Source: GCA-001735895 sp964651385 (GTDB lineage: Bacteria; Pseudomonadota; Gammaproteobacteria; GCA-001735895). From it: a stretch of DNA of 61,149 nt. Both the position numbers and the translations under genes were made by a program. Location of the stretch: positions 1 through 61,149 of the forward strand of contig CAZYYM010000008.1 of NCBI GenBank assembly GCA_964651385.1. Direction: 5' to 3'. Shown here piece after piece: positions 1 to 8,719 of this stretch. Position 1 is the first letter of the stretch. Every line of letters begins with the position of its first letter. The notes below the pieces were generated by a model. The model did no database searches, had not been told where the DNA came from, and saw only the letters and a program-made list of their open reading frames with translations.

Positions 1-1
1 G

Positions 2-52
2 TCAGAGCCCGAGCTTGATGATATCACCAGGGCTCTGATTCTCGCCTTATGA
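2..52 (+). CDS. Possible C-terminal tail of a gene entering from the left
   Basis: An open frame enters from the window edge and stops with TGA at 50-52, giving a 16-residue tail ending in ALILAL. A strong terminator follows 60 bases later, which fits the end of a rightward gene. The same bases contain a 9-bp inverted repeat (2-10 with 30-38). The product cannot be identified from so short a tail, and the frame could be fortuitous. Confidence 0.25.
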   Translation, partial: SEPELDDITRALILAL

Positions 53-111
53 AATTTGTTGGCGTACTCGACTCAATTCAATAGGATTAAAACGAAGTTG
101 AACCAAAAATA

Positions 112-139
112 AAGGCGGCCTTCTGGCCGCCTTTTTTTT
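112..139 (+). terminator. Strong intrinsic terminator, probably bidirectional
   Basis: The stem GGCGGCC (114-120) pairs with GGCCGCC (125-131) across a TTCT loop and is followed by a run of T. An A-rich stretch on the other side would give a T-run in the reverse direction. It can therefore stop both the gene entering from the left and the leftward HD-GYP gene ending at 270. Confidence 0.85.
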
Positions 140-269
140 GCGCTCCGAGCATACAGGGATCACACCTTTATACTCATTTCAAATTCCGGGGATCTACCGT
201 TTTTAGCCAAAATCAGGAATTAGCCTGGATCAACAAGCATCCGCACAATCAATTCGAAGCCAAACCTGC

Positions 270-1457
270 TTAGGCACTAATCCCAGTTAATTGGTTAACA
301 TCGATGCCATAGCTTGTCGGGTCCTCGATGCCCTCGATCGTATCACCTGTTGTCTCAAGATCGACCATGCGCGCCGGAATGAACGATTTGGCCGTAGTCG
401 AATAGATGACTTTGACACGTGGCTTTAACAGATTTTTACCCTGATCGATCACCACAGCAAGACGCCCGGTATTCAATTTGACCAAGGTGCCAATTGGGTA
501 AATACCGATCATGCGCACAAAATTATCAAAAATTTCTTCGTCAAAATGACCTGCCTTCCAGCTAGCCATTTTCCGAATCGAGTCAGCCGGCGTCCAACCA
601 CGTTTATAACTTCTGTCGGAGGTGATTGCATCGTAAACATCACAGACCGCCCCCATTTTCGCAAACATGGAAATATTTTCTGCCGAGAGTTTTTCAGGGT
701 ATCCCGTGCCATTAACTTTCTCGTGGTGATGCAAACATACATCAAGCGCGATCTCGTCGACCCCGGCCGAATCCCTTAACATCTCCCAACCCCGCTCAGG
801 ATGGGATTTAACCAAAACAAACTCATCATCGGTCAACTTTCCGGGTTTATTCAAAATCACATCAGGAATCGCCATCTTGCCTACATCGTGTAATAACCCT
901 GCCATACCCAGTGATTTAACCAGGGATTCATCCAGCGCCATTTGCCGACCGAGCGCGATCATTAACGCGCAGACCGCAACCGAATGCATATAAGTATAAT
1001 TATCAGCGTTTTTCAAACGGGTGAGACTGATTAACGCGCCCGGATTGCGTACGACCGAGAGGTAGATTTCGTTGGCGATGGGCATCGCATTTTCGGCCTG
1101 AATGGCTTTACCCATACGGGCATCCTGAAACATCGAGGCAACCTCAGGCGCCACCTGGGTTTGAATCCTGCGCGCCTGTTCTATTTCTTCTTCCAGCGAT
1201 ATCGGCTTCTCGGGCAGTGGCTGCACGATTTCCGTCACAATCTCGACTTTTTCAACGGGTTTCGGTTGCACCACATCCAGGCCCCGCCTGGTATTTATCC
1301 AGACATTTTTAATGCCGCTGGATTTCAGAGATTCGAGGTCTTTTTTATCACTGAGTTTAAAGGCAGACTTCCAGAAAGGCGAATCGATCCAGCGGCCATC
1401 CAACTTGTCTATAAACATGCCAATTCTGAGTTGTTCGACTGGTATTTTTTTGGGCAT
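270..1457 (-). CDS. HD-GYP domain cyclic-di-GMP phosphodiesterase with DUF3391 N-terminus
   Basis: A 395-residue cytoplasmic protein with no membrane segment. Residues 1 to about 100 match the DUF3391 region that often precedes HD-GYP domains. The catalytic domain follows, with an early metal His at 158 (YMHSV), the HD pair H190-D191 in LLHDVGK, and the HHHE motif at 243-246. The GYP signature is at 252-254. The usual DGxGYP reads NGTGYP here, an Asp-to-Asn change at 249, but the metal ligands look intact. HD-GYP proteins hydrolyse c-di-GMP to pGpG and GMP. The ATG start lies directly before the conserved N-terminal segment. The gene appears to be a single transcription unit, ended by the terminator at 112-139. 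Confidence 0.88.
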   Translation of the reverse strand: MPKKIPVEQLRIGMFIDKLDGRWIDSPFWKSAFKLSDKKDLESLKSSGIKNVWINTRRGLDVVQPKPVEKVEIVTEIVQPLPEKPISLEEEIEQARRIQTQVAPEVASMFQDARMGKAIQAENAMPIANEIYLSVVRNPGALISLTRLKNADNYTYMHSVAVCALMIALGRQMALDESLVKSLGMAGLLHDVGKMAIPDVILNKPGKLTDDEFVLVKSHPERGWEMLRDSAGVDEIALDVCLHHHEKVNGTGYPEKLSAENISMFAKMGAVCDVYDAITSDRSYKRGWTPADSIRKMASWKAGHFDEEIFDNFVRMIGIYPIGTLVKLNTGRLAVVIDQGKNLLKPRVKVIYSTTAKSFIPARMVDLETTGDTIEGIEDPTSYGIDVNQLTGISA

Positions 1458-1625
1458 TTATGGCTTATAACCACTTAAATTAGGATTGCGTTAATAAAAC
1501 CGGGTATGCTGCATTCGATACAGGTCTATTGTTTTCATTTACAGAATTATAGACCGATACTGTTATTTTGCTTCATTCTATGAGTCTTATGTTGAACGCA
1601 GTGGCTTAAGCAATTCGATTGATAT

Positions 1626-1712
1626 CGTCATTGCGGCGTTGAACCGCAATCTATTATGATACGATGAATTACTTCGATTTTTGTGGATCCTGGATCAAGT
1701 CCGGGATGATGG
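1626..1712. repeat. Dispersed-repeat-like sequence upstream of aacS
   Basis: A small hairpin, TTGCGG (1631-1636) with CCGCAA (1644-1649), follows CGTCA. Downstream lies a segment (1684-1712) of the type CCTGGATCAAGTCCGGGAT. Both pieces resemble intergenic repeats found in many copies in some proteobacterial genomes, often mistranslated as WILDQVRDDG at the start of genes. Only one copy was noticed in this window, so the repeat status is inferred from general knowledge of such elements. It argues against the upstream TTG at 1681 as the aacS start. Confidence 0.45.
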
Positions 1713-1725
1713 ATATTTCCAACCT

Positions 1726-3669
1726 ATGACAAGCAACACACCGCTCTGGACCCCCAGCCAGAAACTGATGGACGAAGCCAATATCAGCCGTTTCATGGAT
1801 GATATAAATCAACGCTTCAATCGTTCATATGATCGTTACCAGTCATTGTATCAGTGGTCAATTGATGAGAAAGAAAACTTCTGGTCGGCGTTATGGGACT
1901 ATACCGAAGTTATCGGTGACAAGGGCGAACGAATCCTGATCGACGGCGACAACATTGAAAAAGCTACCTGGTTTCCGGATGCCACTCTCAACTTTGCTGA
2001 AAATCTGCTGCGCAGGAATGACAGTGAAACTGCTATTTACTTTCGCGCCGAAGACCAGGCTGATTATCAACTCAGCTACCGGGAGCTATACCTCCAGGTT
2101 GCCAGTGTTGCCGCCTGGCTGAAGTTGCATGACCTTCAAGCCGGAGATCGCGTCGCGGGTTATTTACCGAATATGCCCGAAACGGTAGTCGCGATGCTGG
2201 CTGCCACGGCTCTCGGTGCGGTGTGGACATCGACTTCCCCCGACTTCGGCATTGAAAGCGTGGTTGATCGATTTGGGCAAACCGCACCCCGATTTTTATT
2301 TACCGCAGACGGGTATTATTACAACGGCAAGAAAATTAACCTCAGCACCAGGGTAAAAGCTATTTGCGCTCAATTACCGAGTGTTGAACAGGTAGTGCAA
2401 ATTAACCTGGCCGGTTTCGACAATACTATCGGCGCCACTAACTGGTCAGCCATTATTAGTAAAGTGGTCAGTCAAATCGAATTTGTACCGCGCAAATTCA
2501 ACGACCCGCTTTACGTGTTATACAGTTCGGGTACTACCGGCAAGCCAAAATGTATAACCCACAAGGTGGGTGGCACCCTGCTACAACATTTAAAAGAGCA
2601 CCAGTTACACAGCGATGTGCGCCCCGGCGATCGCGTATTTTATTTCACCACCTGTGGCTGGATGATGTGGAACTGGCTGGTCACGGCACTGGCGAGTAAA
2701 GCCGCACTGGTGTTATACGACGGTTCACCGTTTTATCCCGATGGCGAAGTGTTGTGGAAATACGCCGAACAAATCAACATGACTTTGTTCGGTACCTCGG
2801 CCAAGTATATCGATGCGCTGAAGAAGAACAATTTTCACCTGAAAAATAAATTTAATCTCTCCAGTTTACGTACGCTGTGTTCGACTGGTTCGGTACTCGC
2901 GGCCGAAAGTTTTGATTACGTGTACCATAACATCAAGCAGGACATCTGCCTGTCGTCTGTATCCGGCGGTACCGATATCGTTTCCTGTTTTGCACTCGGT
3001 TGCCCTGTCCTGCCGGTCTATCGAGGCGAGATTCAATGCCGTGGTCTCGGTATGGCTGTTGATGTATTCGACGACCAAGGTAATGCCCTGGTCAATCAAA
3101 AAGGCGAACTGGTTTGTACGCAAACCTTTCCCAGTCAACCGGTTTATTTCTGGGCCGACGAGAGCGGTGACAGATACCACAATGCCTATTTTGCGCGTTT
3201 CAACAATGTCTGGCACCACGGCGATTATGTGCTGCTGACCGAACAGGGTGGTATGGTGATATACGGTCGTTCCGATGCCACATTGAATCCCGGTGGCGTA
3301 CGCATCGGCACCGCCGAGATTTATCGCCACGTCGAACAACTCGATGAAATTGTCGAGAGCATCGTAATTGGCCAGGACTGGGATTCAGATGTCCGTGTCG
3401 TGTTGTTTGTAGTCCTACAAGAAAATCTCACCCTGGAGGAAGAATTGATAGCAAAGATTCGACAAACGGTACGGGAAAAGTGCACACCACGTCACATGCC
3501 TGCCAAAGTCATTCAGGTCAGCGAAATTCCACGCACCAAATCCGGCAAGATTGTCGAACTGGCCGTGCGCGAAGTTGTGCATAATCGACCCGTGAAAAAT
3601 TTACATTCGCTGGCCAACCCTGAAGCACTTGAACTGTATCGAAACCTTGCAGAATTACAGGTCGATTGA
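1726..3669 (+). CDS. aacS: Acetoacetyl-CoA synthetase (acetoacetate-CoA ligase)
   Basis: This enzyme activates acetoacetate to acetoacetyl-CoA with ATP, feeding ketone bodies or PHB breakdown products into central metabolism. The 647-residue protein has an acetyl-CoA-synthetase-type N-terminal segment around residues 30-70. The AMP-binding P-loop YSSGTTGKPK begins at residue 266, and the adenylation-cap lysine is K608 in TKSGKIVE. Length and overall pattern fit AacS rather than acetyl-CoA synthetase. The ATG at 1726 is chosen because the 15 codons before it, back to TTG 1681, are repeat-like sequence. The DMT transporter begins immediately after the TGA, so the two are probably cotranscribed. 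Confidence 0.9.
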   Translation: MTSNTPLWTPSQKLMDEANISRFMDDINQRFNRSYDRYQSLYQWSIDEKENFWSALWDYTEVIGDKGERILIDGDNIEKATWFPDATLNFAENLLRRNDSETAIYFRAEDQADYQLSYRELYLQVASVAAWLKLHDLQAGDRVAGYLPNMPETVVAMLAATALGAVWTSTSPDFGIESVVDRFGQTAPRFLFTADGYYYNGKKINLSTRVKAICAQLPSVEQVVQINLAGFDNTIGATNWSAIISKVVSQIEFVPRKFNDPLYVLYSSGTTGKPKCITHKVGGTLLQHLKEHQLHSDVRPGDRVFYFTTCGWMMWNWLVTALASKAALVLYDGSPFYPDGEVLWKYAEQINMTLFGTSAKYIDALKKNNFHLKNKFNLSSLRTLCSTGSVLAAESFDYVYHNIKQDICLSSVSGGTDIVSCFALGCPVLPVYRGEIQCRGLGMAVDVFDDQGNALVNQKGELVCTQTFPSQPVYFWADESGDRYHNAYFARFNNVWHHGDYVLLTEQGGMVIYGRSDATLNPGGVRIGTAEIYRHVEQLDEIVESIVIGQDWDSDVRVVLFVVLQENLTLEEELIAKIRQTVREKCTPRHMPAKVIQVSEIPRTKSGKIVELAVREVVHNRPVKNLHSLANPEALELYRNLAELQVD

Positions 3670-4590
3670 TTGGACGCCAGAACCTCCTTGTTTAACTGGT
3701 TATTATTACTGTGTCTGGTGATACTCTGGGGCACTTCGTTTATGTTTACGGCGATATCGGTGGAATCCGTTGATCCATTGTCGGTGGTATTTTCACGCGT
3801 GCTGATTGCTGCTGTCATTTTAACCGGCGTAGTCTATATCAAAGGACAAAAATTACCGTTTAAACGCAACGATTGGCTGGCCCTCATGACAATGAGTGTA
3901 ATCGGTAATATCCTACCTTTTTTTCTCATTGCCTGGGGTCAACTTTCGGTCAATTCAGGCATTGCCGGTATGATTATGGCGATCATGCCGCTGATGACCA
4001 TGTTACTCGCGCATTATCTGGTCGTCGGCGAAAGTCTTAACCGATATAAATTCATTGGATTTCTGTTCGGTATCAGCGGCGTTGCGATTTTGCTCGGACC
4101 GGTATTCGAAGGTGGCGGCCGGGCGGTATTCGGCGGTATCGCAATCTTTATCGCCGCTACAAGCTACGCAGTGAATACTATTCTGGTGCGGCGCCTGCCG
4201 AAATTCACGCCGATGGTCGGTGCTGCCGGGGTGATGGTCTCTGCGAGCCTGATCATGCTGCCCATCTGGTCGGTTCAAACTACATTGAATCTTGATCAAC
4301 TCAGTATGCGTTCGGTCGGTTCGGTAATCTGGCTCGGCATAGGCCCGACTGCAATTGCCACCATGATCCTGTTCGCCGTTATCGAACGCGCGGGCCCTAC
4401 ATTTTTGTCCACGATTAACTATATGATACCGGTCGTCGCATTTTTCGCCGGTGCTTATATTCTCTCCGAACCGGTCGAGTGGACGAGCATTTTTGCGCTT
4501 GGTGTCATATTAAGTGGAATTGCGCTAACAAGATTTCGAGCCGGTCATTCCCGGTTAACTGAATCGTCGGCCAGCGCTTCGCCGAAATGA
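3670..4590 (+). CDS. EamA/DMT-superfamily transporter
   Basis: A 306-residue inner-membrane protein with about ten hydrophobic helices arranged as two EamA repeats, the typical length and layout of drug/metabolite exporters. The first helix contains the family-like segment LWGTSF, and the second repeat begins near residue 150. The substrate cannot be inferred. Translation probably starts at TTG 3670, directly after the aacS stop; ATG 3742 would remove most of the first helix. The start-stop abutment suggests translational coupling to aacS. The 3' end overlaps the convergent LysR gene by 46 bases. Confidence 0.85.
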   Translation: MDARTSLFNWLLLLCLVILWGTSFMFTAISVESVDPLSVVFSRVLIAAVILTGVVYIKGQKLPFKRNDWLALMTMSVIGNILPFFLIAWGQLSVNSGIAGMIMAIMPLMTMLLAHYLVVGESLNRYKFIGFLFGISGVAILLGPVFEGGGRAVFGGIAIFIAATSYAVNTILVRRLPKFTPMVGAAGVMVSASLIMLPIWSVQTTLNLDQLSMRSVGSVIWLGIGPTAIATMILFAVIERAGPTFLSTINYMIPVVAFFAGAYILSEPVEWTSIFALGVILSGIALTRFRAGHSRLTESSASASPK

Positions 4591-5426
4591 TCCATAAAGG
4601 CATTAACCCTTGCCGAACGAACCAAATCGGGATGCGTTAACAACCATAACCCGGTTGTGAGCTCTTCCGTCGGTGCACTAACAACCTGCAACAAAGGCGA
4701 AGATTCGCCTAGATAATGGGGCAACAAGGCCAGCCCCATGCCCTGCTCCGCGGCAACTTTTAAACCGACAAAGGAGTCCGACCTCAGACAAATCTTGCTC
4801 CCGGGTATTTTTGAATCCATCCATTTGCCCGGCAGCGTGGCCTGCAAACCCGGTTCGAATCCGACCCAGTGATGGCTTTGCCAGTCAAGCCCGGGAAAGG
4901 TATTGAGGTATTCCAGTGAGGCATAGGCATTGAAATAAACGTCGGCGACACGACGACCAACCAGGGGTGCATCGGGGGTTTTAGTTGGCCGAATCGCAAT
5001 ATCGGCATCTCGTCGCGTTAAATCCATAATATTATTGGACATGCTCACTGTGACGGATATATGCTGATGTTTCTGGTGGAAACTGGCCAGGTGAGGACCA
5101 ATTTTCGACACCATCAGCGTATCGGTGGTCGTCACCCGCAATTCGCCTTCAAGCCGCAACTCTCGCCCTTCGATTTGGCGTTGAATATTAAACAGCGTAC
5201 TTTCAACCTCCCGCGCCGCATCGATTATTTTCTCTGCTTCCAGCGTTAGAACATACCCTGATTTGCCCCGTTGAAAAATCCGGCAACCCAGGCTTTCCTG
5301 AAATGAGTCGATTCGACGCAAAACGGTCGTGCGATTGACACCGAGTACGCGGGCAGCCGAAGCGATAGAGCCATTTTTGGCCACCATCAAAACATAACGA
5401 AGATTATCCCAGTTTAATTGCTGCAT
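4545..5426 (-). CDS. LysR-family transcriptional regulator
   Basis: A 293-residue DNA-binding regulator. Residues 1-60 form the winged helix-turn-helix, with the recognition region around GSIASAARVLGVNRTTVLRR. Residues of about 90-290 form the LysR substrate-binding domain. The family usually regulates a divergent neighbour and itself. Here the divergent neighbour is the cytochrome c' gene at 5532, with a 105-base shared promoter region. Its 3' end overlaps the convergent transporter gene. The effector is unknown. Confidence 0.88.
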   Translation of the reverse strand: MQQLNWDNLRYVLMVAKNGSIASAARVLGVNRTTVLRRIDSFQESLGCRIFQRGKSGYVLTLEAEKIIDAAREVESTLFNIQRQIEGRELRLEGELRVTTTDTLMVSKIGPHLASFHQKHQHISVTVSMSNNIMDLTRRDADIAIRPTKTPDAPLVGRRVADVYFNAYASLEYLNTFPGLDWQSHHWVGFEPGLQATLPGKWMDSKIPGSKICLRSDSFVGLKVAAEQGMGLALLPHYLGESSPLLQVVSAPTEELTTGLWLLTHPDLVRSARVNAFMDHFGEALADDSVNRE

Positions 5427-5531
5427 AATTGCAACACTATAGCGCGTTTATATAGAATTTGATGTATTAATATCTAATGGTATGATTCGCTACTCATGAC
5501 AAATTGCACATAATAAATATAGGGAGACACT

Positions 5532-6005
5532 ATGAATATTGTAACAAAACTCGGCATTATCGCGATCAGTCTGACATTCATGGCACCTGCCATCGGCGCA
5601 AAGAAGGATCCAAACCTGAAATTAATCAAAGCCCGTCAGAGTGATATGAAAATAAGATCTTTCAGCGCAGGCCCACTGTTTGGTATGGCCAAGGGCAAGA
5701 TCGAATACGATGCGGAACTGGCGTCAAGGCTAGCGAATAATCTACTACTGCTAACGCAACTCGACATGGGTCGAGCCTGGGCGAAAGGTACCGACAGTGT
5801 TGCATATAAAGGCAAAACCTCAGCCTTGCCAAAAATCTGGACGACTTACCCGAAAATTGGCAAGTATGGGAAAAAGTTTGTCACTGCTGTTAAAGAACTG
5901 TCTGCCGTTGCCGGAAATGGACTGGACGCTCTAAAGTCCAAAGTCGGGCCTCTGGGCAAATCATGCAAGGGTTGCCACGATGAGTTTCGCGAGAAGAGGA
6001 ACTAG
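5532..6005 (+). CDS. Periplasmic class II cytochrome c (c'/c-556 type)
   Basis: A 157-residue secreted monoheme cytochrome. A Sec signal peptide covers residues 1-23 and ends at AIGA. The only heme-binding motif, CKGCH (145-149), lies near the C-terminus, which is the hallmark of class II cytochromes with a four-helix bundle. A Met near the mature N-terminus (DMKIRSF) could be the axial ligand. A good ribosome-binding site, AGGGAGA, precedes the ATG. The gene lies 26 bases before a diheme cytochrome, probably in one operon, so the two may pass electrons to each other. Confidence 0.85.
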   Translation: MNIVTKLGIIAISLTFMAPAIGAKKDPNLKLIKARQSDMKIRSFSAGPLFGMAKGKIEYDAELASRLANNLLLLTQLDMGRAWAKGTDSVAYKGKTSALPKIWTTYPKIGKYGKKFVTAVKELSAVAGNGLDALKSKVGPLGKSCKGCHDEFREKRN

Positions 6006-6031
6006 GCTCGACTGTATCAGCCAGTAACCCG

Positions 6032-6937
6032 GTGGCACAATCGTGGCGCCGTTTTTTTAATTCGATCATGATATTGCGCATCACCCTCGTACTCTTCGCG
6101 GTATCGCCATTTGGTGTAATTGCGCAGACTCAAACCGATGACACATCACTGGCTCGCGGTAGGTACCTGCTGAGGGTCAGTGGCTGCATCCATTGCCATA
6201 CTGCCGAAGGTGGTGACACTTTAGCAGGCGGTCGAGCGCTGGTCACGCCCTTCGGAACCTTTTATACCCCCAACATAACAGCCCATAAAACCGCAGGCAT
6301 CGGCGCATGGAGTAACGACGAGTTTCTGCGCGCACTACACCGGGGGATGGCTCCGGACGGTAGCGACTACTACCCGGCATTTCCTTACACCTCTTATACG
6401 CGCATGTCTGCCAGAGACGCAAACAGTCTGTACGCATACATCCTGACATTACCCACATCAGAGCTAGCTAACCGCGACCATGAGCTGGCGTGGTTCCTAA
6501 GCTCGCGGCTTGCCGCCCGGATCTGGAAATGGCTATTCTTTAACGCCGGTGAGTATCAGCAGGATCATCAACAAAGTGTACAATGGAATCGCGGCGCATA
6601 CATTGCTGAAGCGCTGGCACATTGCGGCGAATGTCACACGCCGCGTAACCCTCTCGGCGCGCTGCGCAGCGATCTGGCATACGCCGGCAATGCGCAAGGA
6701 CCCGAAAACGAACAGGTGCCTAATATCACACCCGACAGGAAAACCGGTATCGGCAAATGGGACCGTGATGATCTGCAACTATTTTTGAAATTTGGCGAGC
6801 TACCGGACGGTGAGTACGCCGCTGGTTCGATGGATCCAGTTATCGTCGGGCTACAACAACTGACCCCGGTCGACCGCGATGCGCTGATCGAATATCTTCT
6901 TGCCTTGCCACCGGTTGATAACCACATCGGAGATTAA
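6032..6937 (+). CDS. Periplasmic diheme cytochrome c
   Basis: A 301-residue protein with two class I cytochrome c domains. The first heme motif CIHCH starts at residue 52 and the second CGECH near residue 198, each followed by downstream Met candidates. Each domain contains NITPD/NITAH-like segments typical of cytochrome subunits of alcohol and gluconate dehydrogenases. The start is uncertain: GTG 6032 gives an N-terminus with an RR before the hydrophobic stretch, while ATG 6068 gives a compact signal peptide ending near VIAQ. No dehydrogenase catalytic subunit is adjacent, so the electron donor is unknown. Confidence 0.85.
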   Translation: MAQSWRRFFNSIMILRITLVLFAVSPFGVIAQTQTDDTSLARGRYLLRVSGCIHCHTAEGGDTLAGGRALVTPFGTFYTPNITAHKTAGIGAWSNDEFLRALHRGMAPDGSDYYPAFPYTSYTRMSARDANSLYAYILTLPTSELANRDHELAWFLSSRLAARIWKWLFFNAGEYQQDHQQSVQWNRGAYIAEALAHCGECHTPRNPLGALRSDLAYAGNAQGPENEQVPNITPDRKTGIGKWDRDDLQLFLKFGELPDGEYAAGSMDPVIVGLQQLTPVDRDALIEYLLALPPVDNHIGD

Positions 6938-7111
6938 ATATTGCCGTCATCCTATATACGCCGCCATATATCGTCGCATGTCCAATTGGCCTATTTAAGC
7001 AATTTGATGTCGAAATATTACGTGCTAAGATGCTAGAGAATTGCCCTTAATGGAACTGGATACCAATCTATTCACTCCGTTAATCGCGCCTGGTGAAGAA
7101 GCTTACAGATA

Positions 7112-7954
7112 ATGGACCAAATCCTCAGCAGACCTGAAATACAAAGCGCTGTCGTACCGTTTATAGTTGGATTTCTGCTCTATATCGGACTGAGAAAATT
7201 GACAGTCAACGCGTGGATATGGGCCGTTTTTGCTGCCTTTTTAATTTCGGCTAGCTTGATTAACGGCCTGACATTAACGCCTCTAACCGGTACCAGAAAA
7301 ATTATCCTTCTGATAGTTTTTTCCTGTGTCATCGCGGGTTCGGTCCAATATTTTGTCGCACATCTTACTGCACGTCGTGTGCTCATGTACGCGTTTGGGG
7401 TTATTGCGCTTATATGGGTTTTCCGGGCTGTCACCCTGCGTATGGAAATGCCCGCAATGGCACTATTTATCGCCGGACCATTAACGCTTGTACTATGGCT
7501 GATATGGGCATTCGAGCGAATTGGCGACGACGATGCTCGACTGCACGGGGCCGGATTCAGTTTACTTTTAGGTACCGGTTTATGCGCTGCTGCAGGGTCT
7601 TCTGCCCTGCTCGGGCAACTGGCTCTGAGTTTCTCCGTAGCTTCAGGCAGTGTTCTTTTAGGTTGGGTAATTTTGGGCAGAGCTGCCAGCTCCAGTCAAA
7701 ATTCAGTTGCCGGGTCACCTTTACCTTACGCAATGGCTTCAGCACTGCTCGGACTGGCATCCGTCATATTTGCCCGCGTGCCGTGGTATACCCTTACGGC
7801 GCTGGCATTGATTCCATTGGCTACCCGAATCGCACCTGAAAATATCGAAAATCGATTTATCAGAGCGCTGATATCCAGTCTACCAGGGCTGTTCATTGCC
7901 CTGGCTGTCTCGTTCTGGGTCTGGAAAACGGGTAGCTCAGATTCCGGCTATTGA
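7112..7954 (+). CDS. Unrecognised multi-pass inner-membrane protein
   Basis: A 280-residue, very hydrophobic protein with roughly eight or nine predicted membrane helices spread over its whole length and short charged loops. No motif or family was recognised. A 174-base gap separates it from the diheme cytochrome, and it ends 60 bases before the yceI-like gene. The ATG is followed directly by MDQILSRPEIQ, a short soluble N-terminus before the first helix. Function is unknown. Confidence 0.65.
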   Translation: MDQILSRPEIQSAVVPFIVGFLLYIGLRKLTVNAWIWAVFAAFLISASLINGLTLTPLTGTRKIILLIVFSCVIAGSVQYFVAHLTARRVLMYAFGVIALIWVFRAVTLRMEMPAMALFIAGPLTLVLWLIWAFERIGDDDARLHGAGFSLLLGTGLCAAAGSSALLGQLALSFSVASGSVLLGWVILGRAASSSQNSVAGSPLPYAMASALLGLASVIFARVPWYTLTALALIPLATRIAPENIENRFIRALISSLPGLFIALAVSFWVWKTGSSDSGY

Positions 7955-8014
7955 AACCACGACTATTAATTTAAAAGTACAACACATCAACAACAAAACA
8001 CAACGGAGAAAAAA

Positions 8015-8578
8015 ATGAAGAGAGTTTTTTTATTAACTGCACTCGCAATACTACCGGGCAGCGCCGCGCTCGCCGATAGTTACACCGCGGACCCCGCGCA
8101 TACCTTTGTCAGTTTTGCCATAAACCATCTGGGATTTTCAACCTTGCGGGGTAAATTCGACAAACAAACCGGTGCACTTGAATATGACCCCGCCGCTAAA
8201 AAAGCTTCGGTTACTATCGCGATAGAAGCCGGCTCAATCGATACCGGCCATACCAAGCGTGATGAACATTTAAGTTCGCCGGATTTCCTTAATGTAGTCG
8301 AGAATCCAACCATTACCTTCGAATCCACCAAGGCCAGTTGGAGCGGTAACAAGCTAACGTCAGTAACCGGCAATTTGACGGTGATAGGCGTCAGTAAACC
8401 CGTAACATTGAAAATCACCTCAATAAACTGTGGCGCACATCCATTCAATAAGAAATATACCTGCGGATTTGATGCAGTAGCTTCGATAAAACGAACTGAT
8501 TTCGGCGTAAATTACGGAATACCGGCTATCGGTGAGGTACTTGATCTAAATATCGAACTTGAGGCGACTAAAAACTAA
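8015..8578 (+). CDS. YceI-family periplasmic lipid-binding protein
   Basis: A 187-residue protein with a Sec signal peptide (residues 1-20, ending SAALA). The YceI lipocalin-like beta-barrel follows; such proteins bind polyisoprenoid or other long hydrophobic molecules in the periplasm. Visible family traits include the AHTFVSFAINHLGFS segment after the signal, the DEHLSSPDFLN segment, and VTGNLTVIGVSKPVTL in the middle. The ribosome-binding site CGGAG precedes the ATG. It stands alone between an unknown membrane protein and a flavoenzyme. Confidence 0.88.
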   Translation: MKRVFLLTALAILPGSAALADSYTADPAHTFVSFAINHLGFSTLRGKFDKQTGALEYDPAAKKASVTIAIEAGSIDTGHTKRDEHLSSPDFLNVVENPTITFESTKASWSGNKLTSVTGNLTVIGVSKPVTLKITSINCGAHPFNKKYTCGFDAVASIKRTDFGVNYGIPAIGEVLDLNIELEATKN

Positions 8579-8719
8579 CCCGACTATTTCGGGCGCCTGT
8601 GTGCAACATTAAGGCGCAGGCGCTTGTACTCCATTTACATTATACGTCTAGTCCATTGCTCAACGGCCCGTCTTATTGTTACCATCTAACACACTCCAAA
8701 CATGCGGATGACCTGATAA

